5,181 bases of DNA from an uncultured Slackia sp. (GCA_900555495.1 USLD01000103.1:1-5181), one strand, 5' to 3'; shown: positions 1 to 5,181, counted from the first letter of the stretch. Notes: generated from the letters alone by a model not told the origin. Numbers and translations are program-made.

Positions 1-486
1 CTGGGGCGCCTCCTGGGTGGTGAGCTCCACCGCGGCGCGCGTGAGCGCCGTCAGACGGTCGTCGACCAACATGCCGGGCTTCACGAAGCTCTTGAACTTG
101 GCAGCCAGGGCCGAAAGCGCGTAGGCGTCGTCGGAAAACTGCTTCTGGACGCGCGCGAGGCATTCGTCGAGCGAGGCCACGCCCGCCGTCGAAACGATAT
201 CGGCGCGTGCCGCGCGCAGGCGGGCGCGCTTGTCGCGATACAGGATATAGGCCTTCGCCTCGTCGAAATACCCCTGCTCCATCAGACTGCGCTCGACGAT
301 ATCCTGAATGCCCTCCACCGTGCGCACGTCGGCCGCGGCGATAGAGGTTTCGACCGCGGAGAGCAATGCCGACAGCTCGGCCTCCCCCGCCTCACGGCCC
401 GTATCCGAAAACGCCCCTGCGATGGCTGCGACGATTTTCGACCCGTCATAAGCCTCCGTCGCTCCGCTTCGTTTGACGATATCCAT
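1..486 (-). CDS. nrdA: Class I ribonucleoside-diphosphate reductase alpha subunit, N-terminal part (runs off the left edge)
   Basis: This gene would encode the catalytic subunit that reduces ribonucleotides to deoxyribonucleotides in the cytoplasm, working with a small NrdB/NrdF-type radical subunit. The 162 residues in the window read cleanly from ATG at 486 to the edge. Residues about 2-92 form an ATP-cone, the allosteric activity domain: VKRSG at 4-8, EAYDGSKI at 11-18, and VEGIQDIVERSL followed by GYFDEAKAYILYRDKR at 72-87. Residues 106-162 begin the reductase N-terminal domain, with KFKSFVKPGM and AVELTTQEAP, a pattern I associate with class I alpha chains of Firmicutes/Actinobacteria type. 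The start is supported by an AAGGGG ribosome binding site at 494-499, 7 bases upstream. The active-site cysteines and C-terminus lie outside the window, so class Ia versus Ib is not settled. A class II or III enzyme, which can also carry ATP-cones, is less likely. Confidence 0.82.
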   Translation of the reverse strand, partial: MDIVKRSGATEAYDGSKIVAAIAGAFSDTGREAGEAELSALLSAVETSIAAADVRTVEGIQDIVERSLMEQGYFDEAKAYILYRDKRARLRAARADIVSTAGVASLDECLARVQKQFSDDAYALSALAAKFKSFVKPGMLVDDRLTALTRAAVELTTQEAPQ

Positions 487-502
487 AGATGATCCCCTTC
501 CG

Positions 503-540
503 GCATAAACGCGGCACGACCGTTCCCGTACGCTTTATGC
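503..540 (-). promoter_or_regulatory. Stem-loop in the nrdA leader, next to the ribosome binding site
   Basis: On the minus strand GCATAAAGCG (540-531) can pair with CGC-G-TTTATGC (513-503), with one bulged base and a 17-base loop. The stem ends 3 bases before the AAGGGG ribosome binding site at 494-499. It could affect translation initiation of the reductase gene. No T-tract follows, so it is not an intrinsic terminator. Its function is inferred from position only. Confidence 0.35.
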
Positions 541-546
541 GGACTC

Positions 547-569
547 AATGCTACTTTTTCAGTAACATT
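547..569. promoter_or_regulatory. Imperfect dyad upstream of nrdA, possible operator
   Basis: AATGCTACT (547-555) and AGTAACATT (561-569) form a 9-bp inverted repeat with 8 of 9 pairs matching, around a TTTTC centre. It lies 61-83 bases upstream of the nrdA start in an AT-richer patch, where the promoter should be. It does not resemble the NrdR box, which is an AT-rich 16-bp dyad with a TATA-like centre. I could not place convincing -35/-10 elements here. Confidence 0.3.
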
Positions 570-639
570 TAATCACAGAGGGAGTTTTTCTCGGAGCCGA
601 AGCGCGAACAAGCGCAGTTTCGCCGGAAACACGCATGCG

Positions 640-673
640 AAAACGCCCGTCGACAACGATATCGACGGGCGTT
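640..673 (-). terminator. Intrinsic terminator of the SMR operon
   Basis: A perfect 12-bp stem (AACGCCCGTCGA at 642-653 with TCGACGGGCGTT at 662-673) encloses an 8-base loop. On the minus strand it is followed by four T residues (643-640). It begins 23 bases past the stop codon of the second SMR gene, so it should end that operon. The T-tract is short, so read-through toward nrdA is possible. Confidence 0.75.
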
Positions 674-695
674 CCCTCAATCGACGAAGCAACTC

Positions 696-1055
696 TTATG
701 CCGCTTCGTTGAATGCAGCGACCTGCTTATCGGTTTCTTCCTGCGACCCCGCATTCATCAGATAGATGCCTACGACGACCAGCCCCAAACCGAGACCGGT
801 GAACAATCCGAACGGCTCGCCCCACACGACGCAGCCGATCAAGGTGGTCAACGCCGTTCCCGCGCCGCCCCAAATGCCGTACGCCAGACCTAGCGGCACG
901 CTCTTCAGAACGATGACGAAAATCGAAAACGACACCACGTAAGCCACGATAGTCAAAGCCGAAGGACCCAACACCGTGAAGCCTTCAGACAGCTTCATCA
1001 TCGTAGTGCCGATGACCTCGAAAACGATCGAGATGCTCAACAGAACGTACGGCAT
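696..1055 (-). CDS. SMR family multidrug efflux protein, second of a pair (EbrB-like)
   Basis: This is a 119-residue, four-helix inner-membrane protein of the small multidrug resistance family, which exchanges protons for cationic, lipophilic compounds. The membrane-embedded glutamate is present at E13 in FEVIGTTMMKLSEGF, and family aromatic positions appear as Y39, Y59 and W62, one less than EmrE numbering. GTTMMK, rather than a Trp-containing motif after the Glu, points to the Qac/EmrE branch and not the guanidinium (Gdx/SugE) branch. The protein ends in a hydrophilic, mostly acidic tail of about 18 residues (102-119), as in EbrB. Its start lies one base after the stop of the upstream SMR gene (TAG-C-ATG), with a GGGGG ribosome binding site inside the end of that gene, so translation is probably coupled. 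Few basic residues lie in loops 1 and 3, which suggests the opposite orientation to its partner. The substrate is unknown. Confidence 0.9.
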   Translation of the reverse strand: MPYVLLSISIVFEVIGTTMMKLSEGFTVLGPSALTIVAYVVSFSIFVIVLKSVPLGLAYGIWGGAGTALTTLIGCVVWGEPFGLFTGLGLGLVVVGIYLMNAGSQEETDKQVAAFNEAA

Positions 1056-1056
1056 G

Positions 1057-1374
1057 CTACACCCCCAACTTCAACATGACCACGCCGCCGATAATGGCGA
1101 CCAGTCCCAGGCCCTTCTTCCAATTGAAGGACTCTTTCCAAAACACCGTTCCCACGACCGCCGTAAGCGCGATGCCCAGGCCCGTCCACGCCGCGTACAC
1201 GGGACCGAGGGGCAATTCTTCAAGTACAAGCGAAATCAAATAGAACGCGATGCCGTAACCGAGCACCGTTCCCACCAAGGGGAGCTTGCGTTGAAACCCG
1301 TTCGATAGCTTCATCATGGAGTCGCCGAACACTTCGACGATCACGGCCAGCCCTATCATCAGATAGGCAACCAT
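1057..1374 (-). CDS. SMR family multidrug efflux protein, first of a pair (EbrA-like)
   Basis: This is a 105-residue, four-helix SMR protein, the likely partner of the SMR protein encoded directly downstream. I start it at the ATG at 1374 and not at the ATGs at 1392 or 1380, because AGGAAG at 1381-1386 sits 6 bases upstream. With that start the key residues fall exactly on EmrE numbering: E14 (VEVFGDSMMK), Y40, Y60 and W63 (YAAWTGLG). Loops 1 and 3 are rich in basic residues (K22, R29, K30; K80, K86, K87), while loop 2 carries EE at 52-53. By the positive-inside rule, loops 1 and 3 should face the cytoplasm. The partner shows the reverse bias, as in antiparallel heterodimers such as EbrAB. 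The gene is first in a two-gene operon behind a MerR-type promoter, divergent from a BmrR-like regulator. Export of cationic compounds is inferred from the family. Confidence 0.88.
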   Translation of the reverse strand: MVAYLMIGLAVIVEVFGDSMMKLSNGFQRKLPLVGTVLGYGIAFYLISLVLEELPLGPVYAAWTGLGIALTAVVGTVFWKESFNWKKGLGLVAIIGGVVMLKLGV

Positions 1375-1413
1375 ACACATCTTCCTTTCCATCTCTTCGT
1401 TTTGCGCAGGGAA

Positions 1414-1444
1414 ACGATAAACTATGCCCTAATGGCAGAGTCAA
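1414..1444 (-). promoter_or_regulatory. MerR-type promoter and operator of the SMR operon
   Basis: On the minus strand, TTGACT (1444-1439; 5 of 6 to the -35 consensus) and TATCGT (1419-1414; 4 of 6 to the -10) are separated by exactly 19 bp. This is the overlong spacing typical of promoters activated by MerR-family DNA distortion. An inverted repeat centred in the spacer spans 1421-1441: half-sites ACTCTGCC and GGCATAGT match at 7 of 8 positions around a 5-base centre. It resembles the GACTCT-type operators of BmrR/Mta-class regulators. The expected transcript start is near 1407, leaving a leader of about 33 bases before the SMR start at 1374. The divergent MerR gene begins on the other side, so the same site may also autoregulate it. 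Confidence 0.82.
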
Positions 1445-1484
1445 GGAAAATATGCTGCACCGAACCCTCCGACAAAGGATTGCC

Positions 1485-2327
1485 ATGAAACACAAGCTCT
1501 TAAGCATCGGCGAGGTCTCCCGCATGAAAGGCGTCAGCCCCAAATCGCTTCGCTACTACGAACAGCTCGGCATACTCACGCCGGCCTACGTCGACCCGCA
1601 CAGCGGATACCGATACTACGCCATGAATCAGATGATCGTCGTCGACGTGATCATCACCTGCATCGAACTGGGAATCCCGCTTAAAACGCTGACCGACTAC
1701 GTCGGAGAAACCGGATCGCTCGATATCGCGTCCCTTTTGGCGAAAGGACGTACGAAGGCCCTCGAAAACCTGCGAAGGGCACGCTTGTCGCTTGCTCAAA
1801 TAGATGGATACCTCGAAGAAGCCGGCGAACAAGAACGCCTTAAAAACGATACGGAGCCGTATCTGCGCGCGATCGCGAAACGCTGCATTCTGTATACGCC
1901 ATGGACAGGATCTTCTTTCGACGCGAAACGCTACCTCTCCCTGACGACCGAGCTATACGAACGCGCCGAATCGACGGGCGTCATGCCGCTCTACCAATGG
2001 GGAATGGCACGAGAACCGCGCGAATCCGGAGCACGATGGTGCGTCTTCGTGGAAGCGGCGATAGAAGACGAGGCGTTCGCCGAAAGAATAGCGAGGGAAG
2101 GCGGGCGCGAAGGCATCCGTCCGATCGAAGGCGCCGACATCTTCATCGCCGGAATCCCCGCCGGCACCTACCGCGGCCTGCGCGTACGCGAAGCAGGGTT
2201 CGAGCCGTGCTTTCGCTCCGTGTTCGAACGCGCCGAACGCCTTGAGGGCGCGATCGTGGCAGCCGAGGTATGGGAGTCCGAAATCCATCCGTCCGATTAC
2301 GTAGTCGAACTGCTCGAGCGACAATAA
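1485..2327 (+). CDS. MerR family transcriptional regulator with GyrI/BmrR-like effector domain
   Basis: This is a 280-residue cytoplasmic regulator. Residues 5-75 are the MerR winged helix-turn-helix: LLSIGEVS at 5-12, LRYYEQLGIL at 22-31 and PAYVDPHSGYRYY at 33-45, the last typical of BmrR-type proteins. A helical linker (about 80-120) should form the dimer coiled coil. The rest (about 125-280) fits a GyrI-like ligand domain. Near the C-terminus VWESEI places E264 where BmrR has the drug-binding Glu253 in VYELII; that alignment is by eye. The ATG at 1485 is preferred because AAAGGA at 1474-1479 precedes it by 5 bases and the domain then starts at the usual distance; an in-frame ATG at 1452 would add 11 residues. 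The gene is divergent from the SMR pair, whose promoter carries a MerR-type operator, so it most likely activates that operon on binding a cationic ligand. Ligand identity is unknown. Confidence 0.9.
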   Translation: MKHKLLSIGEVSRMKGVSPKSLRYYEQLGILTPAYVDPHSGYRYYAMNQMIVVDVIITCIELGIPLKTLTDYVGETGSLDIASLLAKGRTKALENLRRARLSLAQIDGYLEEAGEQERLKNDTEPYLRAIAKRCILYTPWTGSSFDAKRYLSLTTELYERAESTGVMPLYQWGMAREPRESGARWCVFVEAAIEDEAFAERIAREGGREGIRPIEGADIFIAGIPAGTYRGLRVREAGFEPCFRSVFERAERLEGAIVAAEVWESEIHPSDYVVELLERQ

Positions 2328-2358
2328 AAAACCGCCCGTCACGATGACGGGCGGCTTT
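2326..2358. terminator. Bidirectional terminator between the merR-type gene and yebC
   Basis: A perfect 10-bp GC-rich stem (CCGCCCGTCA at 2332-2341 with TGACGGGCGG at 2345-2354) closes a CGA loop. On the minus strand it is followed by six T residues (2331-2326), a good terminator for yebC. On the plus strand CTTT follows, a weaker terminator for the regulator gene, whose stop codon overlaps the A-run. The two genes converge here. Confidence 0.85.
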
Positions 2359-2383
2359 GCGCATGCAGGAAATAATTCCGAGC

Positions 2384-3181
2384 CTACTCTTCTTCGAGAG
2401 CGGCGATGACCTCGTCGGTCATGTCCATGCTGTGATAGACGTTCTGGAGGTCTTCGAGCTCTTCCAGCTTGTCGATCAGGCGCATGACCTTCTTGGCGTC
2501 GGCGGGAGAAACCTGAGTCGGAGTGGAGGGCATCATGGTGAGCTCGGCACCCTTGGTCTCGACGCCGGCCTCTTCCAGAGCGGCCTTGACGGCCATCAGG
2601 TCGGAAGGATTCGTGTAAACGATCCACTCGTCCTCGGCGTCCTCGTAGTCCAGACCGCCGGCCTCGGCCACGAGCAGCATGAACTCGTCCTCATCGACAG
2701 CGTTCTGCTTGTCAGCGACCTTCTTGTCGTCGCTCTTGATGACCTTCTCGATCATGATCTGGCCCTTGCGATCGAACTGGAAGGCAACGCAGCCAGGGGT
2801 GCCCAGGTTGCCGTTGGCATGACGGAACGCGGCGGAAACGTCGGCAGCGGTGCGGTTGCGGTTGTCGGTCAGAGCCTCGCAGTACACGGCGACGCCTGCA
2901 GGACCGTAGCCCTCGTAGGTCAGGGTCTCGTAGGAAGCGGCATCTTTACCGGTGCCGAACGCCTTGTCGATAGCGGTCTTGATCTTATCCTTCGGCAGCG
3001 AGTAGCCTTTGGCCTTCTCGATAGCGGCGGCCAACGAAGCGTTGTTCGCCGGGTTCGGGTCGCCGCCCTCCTTCGCCGCAACGGTGATGTTGCGGGAAAG
3101 CTTGCTGAACAGCGCGGAGCGCTTCGCGTCCTGCGCGGCCTTGCGGTGTTTGGTGGTTGCCCATTTAGAATGACCGGACAT
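2384..3181 (-). CDS. yebC: YebC/PmpR (TACO1) family protein
   Basis: This is a 265-residue cytoplasmic protein of the YebC family. Members were first described as DNA-binding transcriptional regulators, and more recent work links the family, including mitochondrial TACO1, to translation of difficult proline-rich stretches. The N-terminal signature GHSKWATTKHRKAAQDAKR (residues 3-21) is clear. It is followed by LFSKLSRNITVAAKEGG, NPANNASLAAAIEKAK, YEGYGPAGVAVYCEALTDN (89-107) and the C-terminal ELTMMPSTPTQV and LQNVYHSMDM. Family members are usually about 240-250 residues. The excess here is largely a lysine- and aspartate-rich insert at about 145-163, between two domains, before DEDEFMLLVAEAG. 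The start is supported by GAGG at 3190-3187, 5 bases upstream. It is a single-gene unit with its own promoter candidate and terminator, not beside ruvCAB as in many bacteria. Which molecular role dominates here cannot be told from sequence. Confidence 0.96.
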   Translation of the reverse strand: MSGHSKWATTKHRKAAQDAKRSALFSKLSRNITVAAKEGGDPNPANNASLAAAIEKAKGYSLPKDKIKTAIDKAFGTGKDAASYETLTYEGYGPAGVAVYCEALTDNRNRTAADVSAAFRHANGNLGTPGCVAFQFDRKGQIMIEKVIKSDDKKVADKQNAVDEDEFMLLVAEAGGLDYEDAEDEWIVYTNPSDLMAVKAALEEAGVETKGAELTMMPSTPTQVSPADAKKVMRLIDKLEELEDLQNVYHSMDMTDEVIAALEEE

Positions 3182-3197
3182 GCTTGCCTCTTTCTAG

Positions 3198-3215
3198 CGT
3201 TCGAACGTGCACGTT
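3198..3215. repeat. Overlapping palindromes in the yebC leader
   Basis: CGTTCGAACG (3198-3207) and AACGTGCACGTT (3204-3215) are perfect palindromes of 10 and 12 bp sharing four bases. They sit just upstream of the yebC ribosome binding site and about 50-65 bases downstream of the predicted transcript start. A protein-binding site is possible. The spacing does not match the LexA/SOS box. Confidence 0.4.
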
Positions 3216-3272
3216 ATGCGCACAGGGCGCGTATCCGTGCGTCGCGTGCGTCTTGAGAAAATACCGCGCGAT

Positions 3273-3302
3273 AGTTTAGCGCATCATCCCATGCGGCGTA
3301 AA
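3273..3302 (-). promoter_or_regulatory. Candidate promoter of yebC
   Basis: On the minus strand TTTACG (3302-3297) and TAAACT (3278-3273) are separated by 18 bp. Each matches 4 of 6 consensus bases, including the most conserved first TA and last T of the -10. The transcript would start near 3266 and give a leader of about 85 bases. This is moderate evidence only. Confidence 0.45.
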
Positions 3303-3405
3303 GAAAGACGGCCCCGATATCACAGAGCCCCCACGCCTGGAAACGCGCTGCGACCGAACCCGCGGCCGTCGCCACGCAATCGCAGCGCGAATGCTTCGAA
3401 CGACG

Positions 3406-3429
3406 CGCCCCTTTGCGCGAAAAGGGGCG
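3406..3429. repeat. Second hairpin sharing an arm with the nhaA terminator
   Basis: CGCCCCTTT (3406-3414) pairs perfectly over 9 bp with AAAGGGGCG (3421-3429) around a 6-base loop. The 3421-3429 arm is also half of the terminator at 3422-3449, so the two structures exclude each other. No T-tract follows on either strand. It may help protect the 3' end of the nhaA transcript; that role is inferred. Confidence 0.4.
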
Positions 3430-3449
3430 ACGCCGCAGCGCCGCCCCTT
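3420..3449 (-). terminator. Intrinsic terminator of nhaA
   Basis: On the minus strand AAGGGGCG (3449-3442) pairs with CGCCCCTT (3429-3422) around a 12-base GC-rich loop, and the transcript continues through a run of four T residues (3423-3420). It lies about 50 bases past the nhaA stop. The short T-tract makes it moderate in strength. Confidence 0.6.
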
Positions 3450-3499
3450 CGGTTCATATGAAAGCCTTGGTTCAGGCATGAAGCGCAGGCCTCGCCGGG

Positions 3500-5092
3500 C
3501 TAGCGAGCGCCCTCGCGTTCGGCTTCCTCGCCCTGATGAGCCCGATACGCCTCGGCGTCGATGCATACGGCGACCTCGCTTCGATCGCCGCTCGCCATGG
3601 CCTCTTTGGTCTCGGCGCGATCGGCGTGGCCGAAGCTCTCCATGACCTCCATGCTGCTCAGGCGCGACTCCGCGTCGGCAACGGACATATTGCCGTCCTC
3701 GCCCGGATTGGCCACGTACAGCACGCCGCGCTTGGCGTCGGAACGCGCGCCGATGAACAGGAACAAGAAGCCGACGACGCCTGCCAACGTGGAAGCGCTG
3801 AGAATCGCGGCCTTCGCCGAAACGATGAACGCTTCGTTATCGAACGCCAGGTTGGCGACGAAAATGGCCATAGTGAAGCCGACGCCGCCCAAAACGGCCG
3901 CGCCGATCATGTGGTGCCAGTTCACGTTCGCGGGAAGCGAAGCCAGGCCGGTCTTGACCACGATGAAGCTGAACAACAGGATGCCGATGGGCTTGCCGAG
4001 CAGCAGGCCGAAGAACACGCCCGTGAACACAGGCGAACCGAGCATGGTTGCCGGGTCGGCGGTGGCCAGATGCACATCGGCGTTGGTCAGCGCGAACAAA
4101 GGCAGGATCGCGAAGTAGACCCAAGGATAGAGTTTATGCTCGAGCCTGGTCGCAGGCGGAATGACCTGAGCGGCGATGGCAGACAGGTTCTTGACCTCGC
4201 GCATGTATTCCTTCTGGCCGATAACGGGCTCATCGGGGCAATACGCCTCGTAGGCCTGGCGGATCTTCTTGTCGGACCAGGCGATGAAGCCCTTCAGGTT
4301 GATGCGCGAGCCGGACGGGATGGCGAACGCCAACAGAACGCCCGCGATCGTGGAATGCACGCCGCTCATATACACGCAGAACCACAGCACCACGCCGACC
4401 AGCAGGTACGGCACGAGCGAGTACATATGCGAACGATTCATAAGCACGAGCACCACCATGACGCCTGCGGCGGCGACCAGCCAGCCGATGCTGGGGGTCT
4501 GGCCGTAGAAGATGGCGATGACCAGGATGGCGATGATGTCGTCGGCCACGGCCAGCGTGCTCAGGAACACGCGCACGCCGTTCGGCACGCGGTTGCCCAA
4601 GAGCGCCAGGATGCCCAGCGCGAACGCGATGTCGGTGGCCGTGGGCACGCCCCAGCCGTGCGCCGTCTCCGGGTTCGTCGCGTTGAAGGCCAGGTAGATG
4701 CCGATGGGCGCCAGCACGCCGCCCACGGCCGCCACGATGGGCAGCAGCGCCTGGCGGATGTTCGTGAGCTCGCCCACCGTGAGCTCGTACTTCACCTCCA
4801 AGCCCACCAGCAGGAAGAAGATGGCCATGAAGATGTCGTTGATGACGTGGCCGAGCGACATGCCGGCGAACCCGTCGCCGAAGAACACGCCCACCTCCGT
4901 GTGCCAGAAGCCCAAAAACGCCTCGTACGCCCCCGTGTTCGCCACGATCAGCGCCACGACGGCCGCCAGGAGCATGGCGCCCGCGGCCTTCGTCGAAGAG
5001 TGCGTGAATTGGATGAGCTTGCGGTAGCGCGCCTGATGCCGTTGCACCTCGTTGATGAACAGCTTCTGCTCTTTGGCCGGTGTGGATGCCAT
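3500..5092 (-). CDS. nhaA: Na+/H+ antiporter NhaA, with long N- and C-terminal extensions
   Basis: This is an inner-membrane antiporter that exports sodium or lithium in exchange for protons, for pH and salt homeostasis. From the ATG at 5092 it has 530 residues. The core matches E. coli NhaA: GLEVKYE (E99, E103), ATDIAFALG (D154, like Asp133), VADDIIAI (D184/D185, like the ion-binding Asp163/Asp164), SGVHSTIAGV (H246, like His225), LEHKLYPW (317-324) and GKPIG (K367, like Lys300). All key residues are present, so it should be active. E. coli NhaA has 388 residues. The extra length is an N-terminal stretch of about 35 residues, a hydrophilic loop at about 258-316 before LEHKLYPW, and a charged tail of about 80 residues (449-530). 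The ATG has AGGG 5 bases upstream. A TTG at 5113 would add 7 residues, and an in-frame TAG at 5128-5126 rules out earlier starts. It appears to be a single-gene unit. Confidence 0.95.
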   Translation of the reverse strand: MASTPAKEQKLFINEVQRHQARYRKLIQFTHSSTKAAGAMLLAAVVALIVANTGAYEAFLGFWHTEVGVFFGDGFAGMSLGHVINDIFMAIFFLLVGLEVKYELTVGELTNIRQALLPIVAAVGGVLAPIGIYLAFNATNPETAHGWGVPTATDIAFALGILALLGNRVPNGVRVFLSTLAVADDIIAILVIAIFYGQTPSIGWLVAAAGVMVVLVLMNRSHMYSLVPYLLVGVVLWFCVYMSGVHSTIAGVLLAFAIPSGSRINLKGFIAWSDKKIRQAYEAYCPDEPVIGQKEYMREVKNLSAIAAQVIPPATRLEHKLYPWVYFAILPLFALTNADVHLATADPATMLGSPVFTGVFFGLLLGKPIGILLFSFIVVKTGLASLPANVNWHHMIGAAVLGGVGFTMAIFVANLAFDNEAFIVSAKAAILSASTLAGVVGFLFLFIGARSDAKRGVLYVANPGEDGNMSVADAESRLSSMEVMESFGHADRAETKEAMASGDRSEVAVCIDAEAYRAHQGEEAEREGAR

Positions 5093-5127
5093 GTCCGCCC
5101 TATCTGTCGACAATGCCTGAAAGTCCT

Positions 5128-5140
5128 ATTATCCCTTATA
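5128..5140 (-). promoter_or_regulatory. Candidate -10 region of nhaA
   Basis: On the minus strand two -10-like hexamers occur in tandem: TATAAG (5140-5135) and GATAAT (5133-5128), each 5 of 6 to consensus. Neither has a good -35 at 16-18 bp. A transcript start near 5121-5128 would leave a short leader for the TTG at 5113 but a normal one of about 30 bases for the ATG at 5092, which supports the ATG start. Confidence 0.4.
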
Positions 5141-5181
5141 CACCCTCGTGGGCCTCGCATTCACCACCCGTTTCCAACCCG

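Larger units (their letters stand above)
3182..3499. other. 318-bp intergenic region between nhaA and yebC
   Basis: I see no convincing gene here. Reading frames across it lack ribosome binding sites and have arginine/proline-rich translations typical of non-coding GC-rich DNA. From right to left, in the direction of transcription, it holds the nhaA hairpins (3406-3449), a promoter candidate for yebC (3273-3302), an 8-bp direct repeat CGTGCGTC (3236-3243 and 3245-3252), two overlapping palindromes (3198-3215), and the yebC ribosome binding site (3187-3190). Confidence 0.7.

Noticed and set aside
617..630. Small hairpin GTTTC-GCCG-GAAAC
   Set aside because: A 5-bp stem with no T-tract or placement that suggests function; likely chance.
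1375..1413. Guanidine (ykkC-type) riboswitch ahead of the SMR pair
   Set aside because: The leader is only about 33 bases, too short for the aptamer. A MerR operator explains control, and the SMR residues look Qac-type and not guanidinium-type.
1452..1484. Upstream ATG at 1452 as the start of the MerR gene
   Set aside because: AAGGA is only 4 bases away and the extra 11 residues precede a domain that normally starts within a few residues. The ATG at 1485 has a better-placed AAAGGA.
1953..2627. 224-residue open frame on the minus strand opposite the MerR gene
   Set aside because: Its Arg/His-rich translation crosses the bidirectional terminator and runs into yebC. It is a GC-driven antisense shadow.
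3202..3218. LexA/SOS box near yebC (CGAAC...GTT)
   Set aside because: The AAC and GTT halves are 6 bases apart, not 4, so the spacing is wrong for the Gram-positive SOS box.
2357..3256. 299-residue open frame on the plus strand opposite yebC
   Set aside because: It mirrors the yebC codons, has a low-complexity Val/Leu/Gly/Arg translation and no clear ribosome binding site, and starts inside the terminator region. YebC on the other strand is unmistakable.
3207..3566. Small frames in the nhaA-yebC gap on both strands
   Set aside because: They have Arg/Pro-rich translations, no ribosome binding sites, and overlap the hairpins and the nhaA end.
3561..5027. Chain of plus-strand open frames opposite nhaA, all in one frame
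   Set aside because: They share one frame because the minus-strand codon pattern leaves that frame poor in stops. Translations are Ala/Met/Thr/Pro-rich and match no family I know.

Overview
The window looks like chromosomal DNA from a high-GC actinobacterium, most likely a gut Coriobacteriia/Eggerthellaceae-type organism. This rests on codon use, the flavour of YebC, NhaA and the ribonucleotide reductase, and compact spacing. It is a family-level impression that I could not test by search. I see no insertion sequence, phage gene, CRISPR array, tRNA or rRNA. The genes are housekeeping or stress/efflux functions, and I do not see a clear undescribed system.

Layout from left to right. (1) 1-486, minus: the N-terminal 162 residues of a class I ribonucleotide reductase large subunit, cut by the window edge, with an ATP-cone domain. 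(2) 487-695: the leader and upstream region of that gene, holding a stem-loop next to the ribosome binding site and a 9-bp dyad, then the terminator of the next operon. (3) 696-1374, minus: two small multidrug resistance (SMR) proteins whose genes are one base apart. (4) 1375-1484: a divergent control region with a textbook MerR-type promoter, in which a 19-bp -35/-10 spacer holds an inverted repeat. (5) 1485-2327, plus: a BmrR-like MerR regulator, ending in a bidirectional terminator shared with the convergent gene. (6) 2384-3181, minus: yebC. (7) 3182-3499: a 318-bp gap with a yebC promoter candidate, leader palindromes and the nhaA terminator. (8) 3500-5092, minus: nhaA, a Na+/H+ antiporter with an unusually long C-terminal tail. 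(9) 5093-5181: the nhaA upstream region.

The coherent unit is the middle one. The MerR regulator probably senses a cationic or lipophilic compound and untwists the stretched promoter to switch on the SMR pair. Charge bias in the loops suggests the two SMR proteins insert in opposite orientations and form an antiparallel heterodimer of the EbrAB type. The nrdA, yebC and nhaA genes appear to be independent transcription units.
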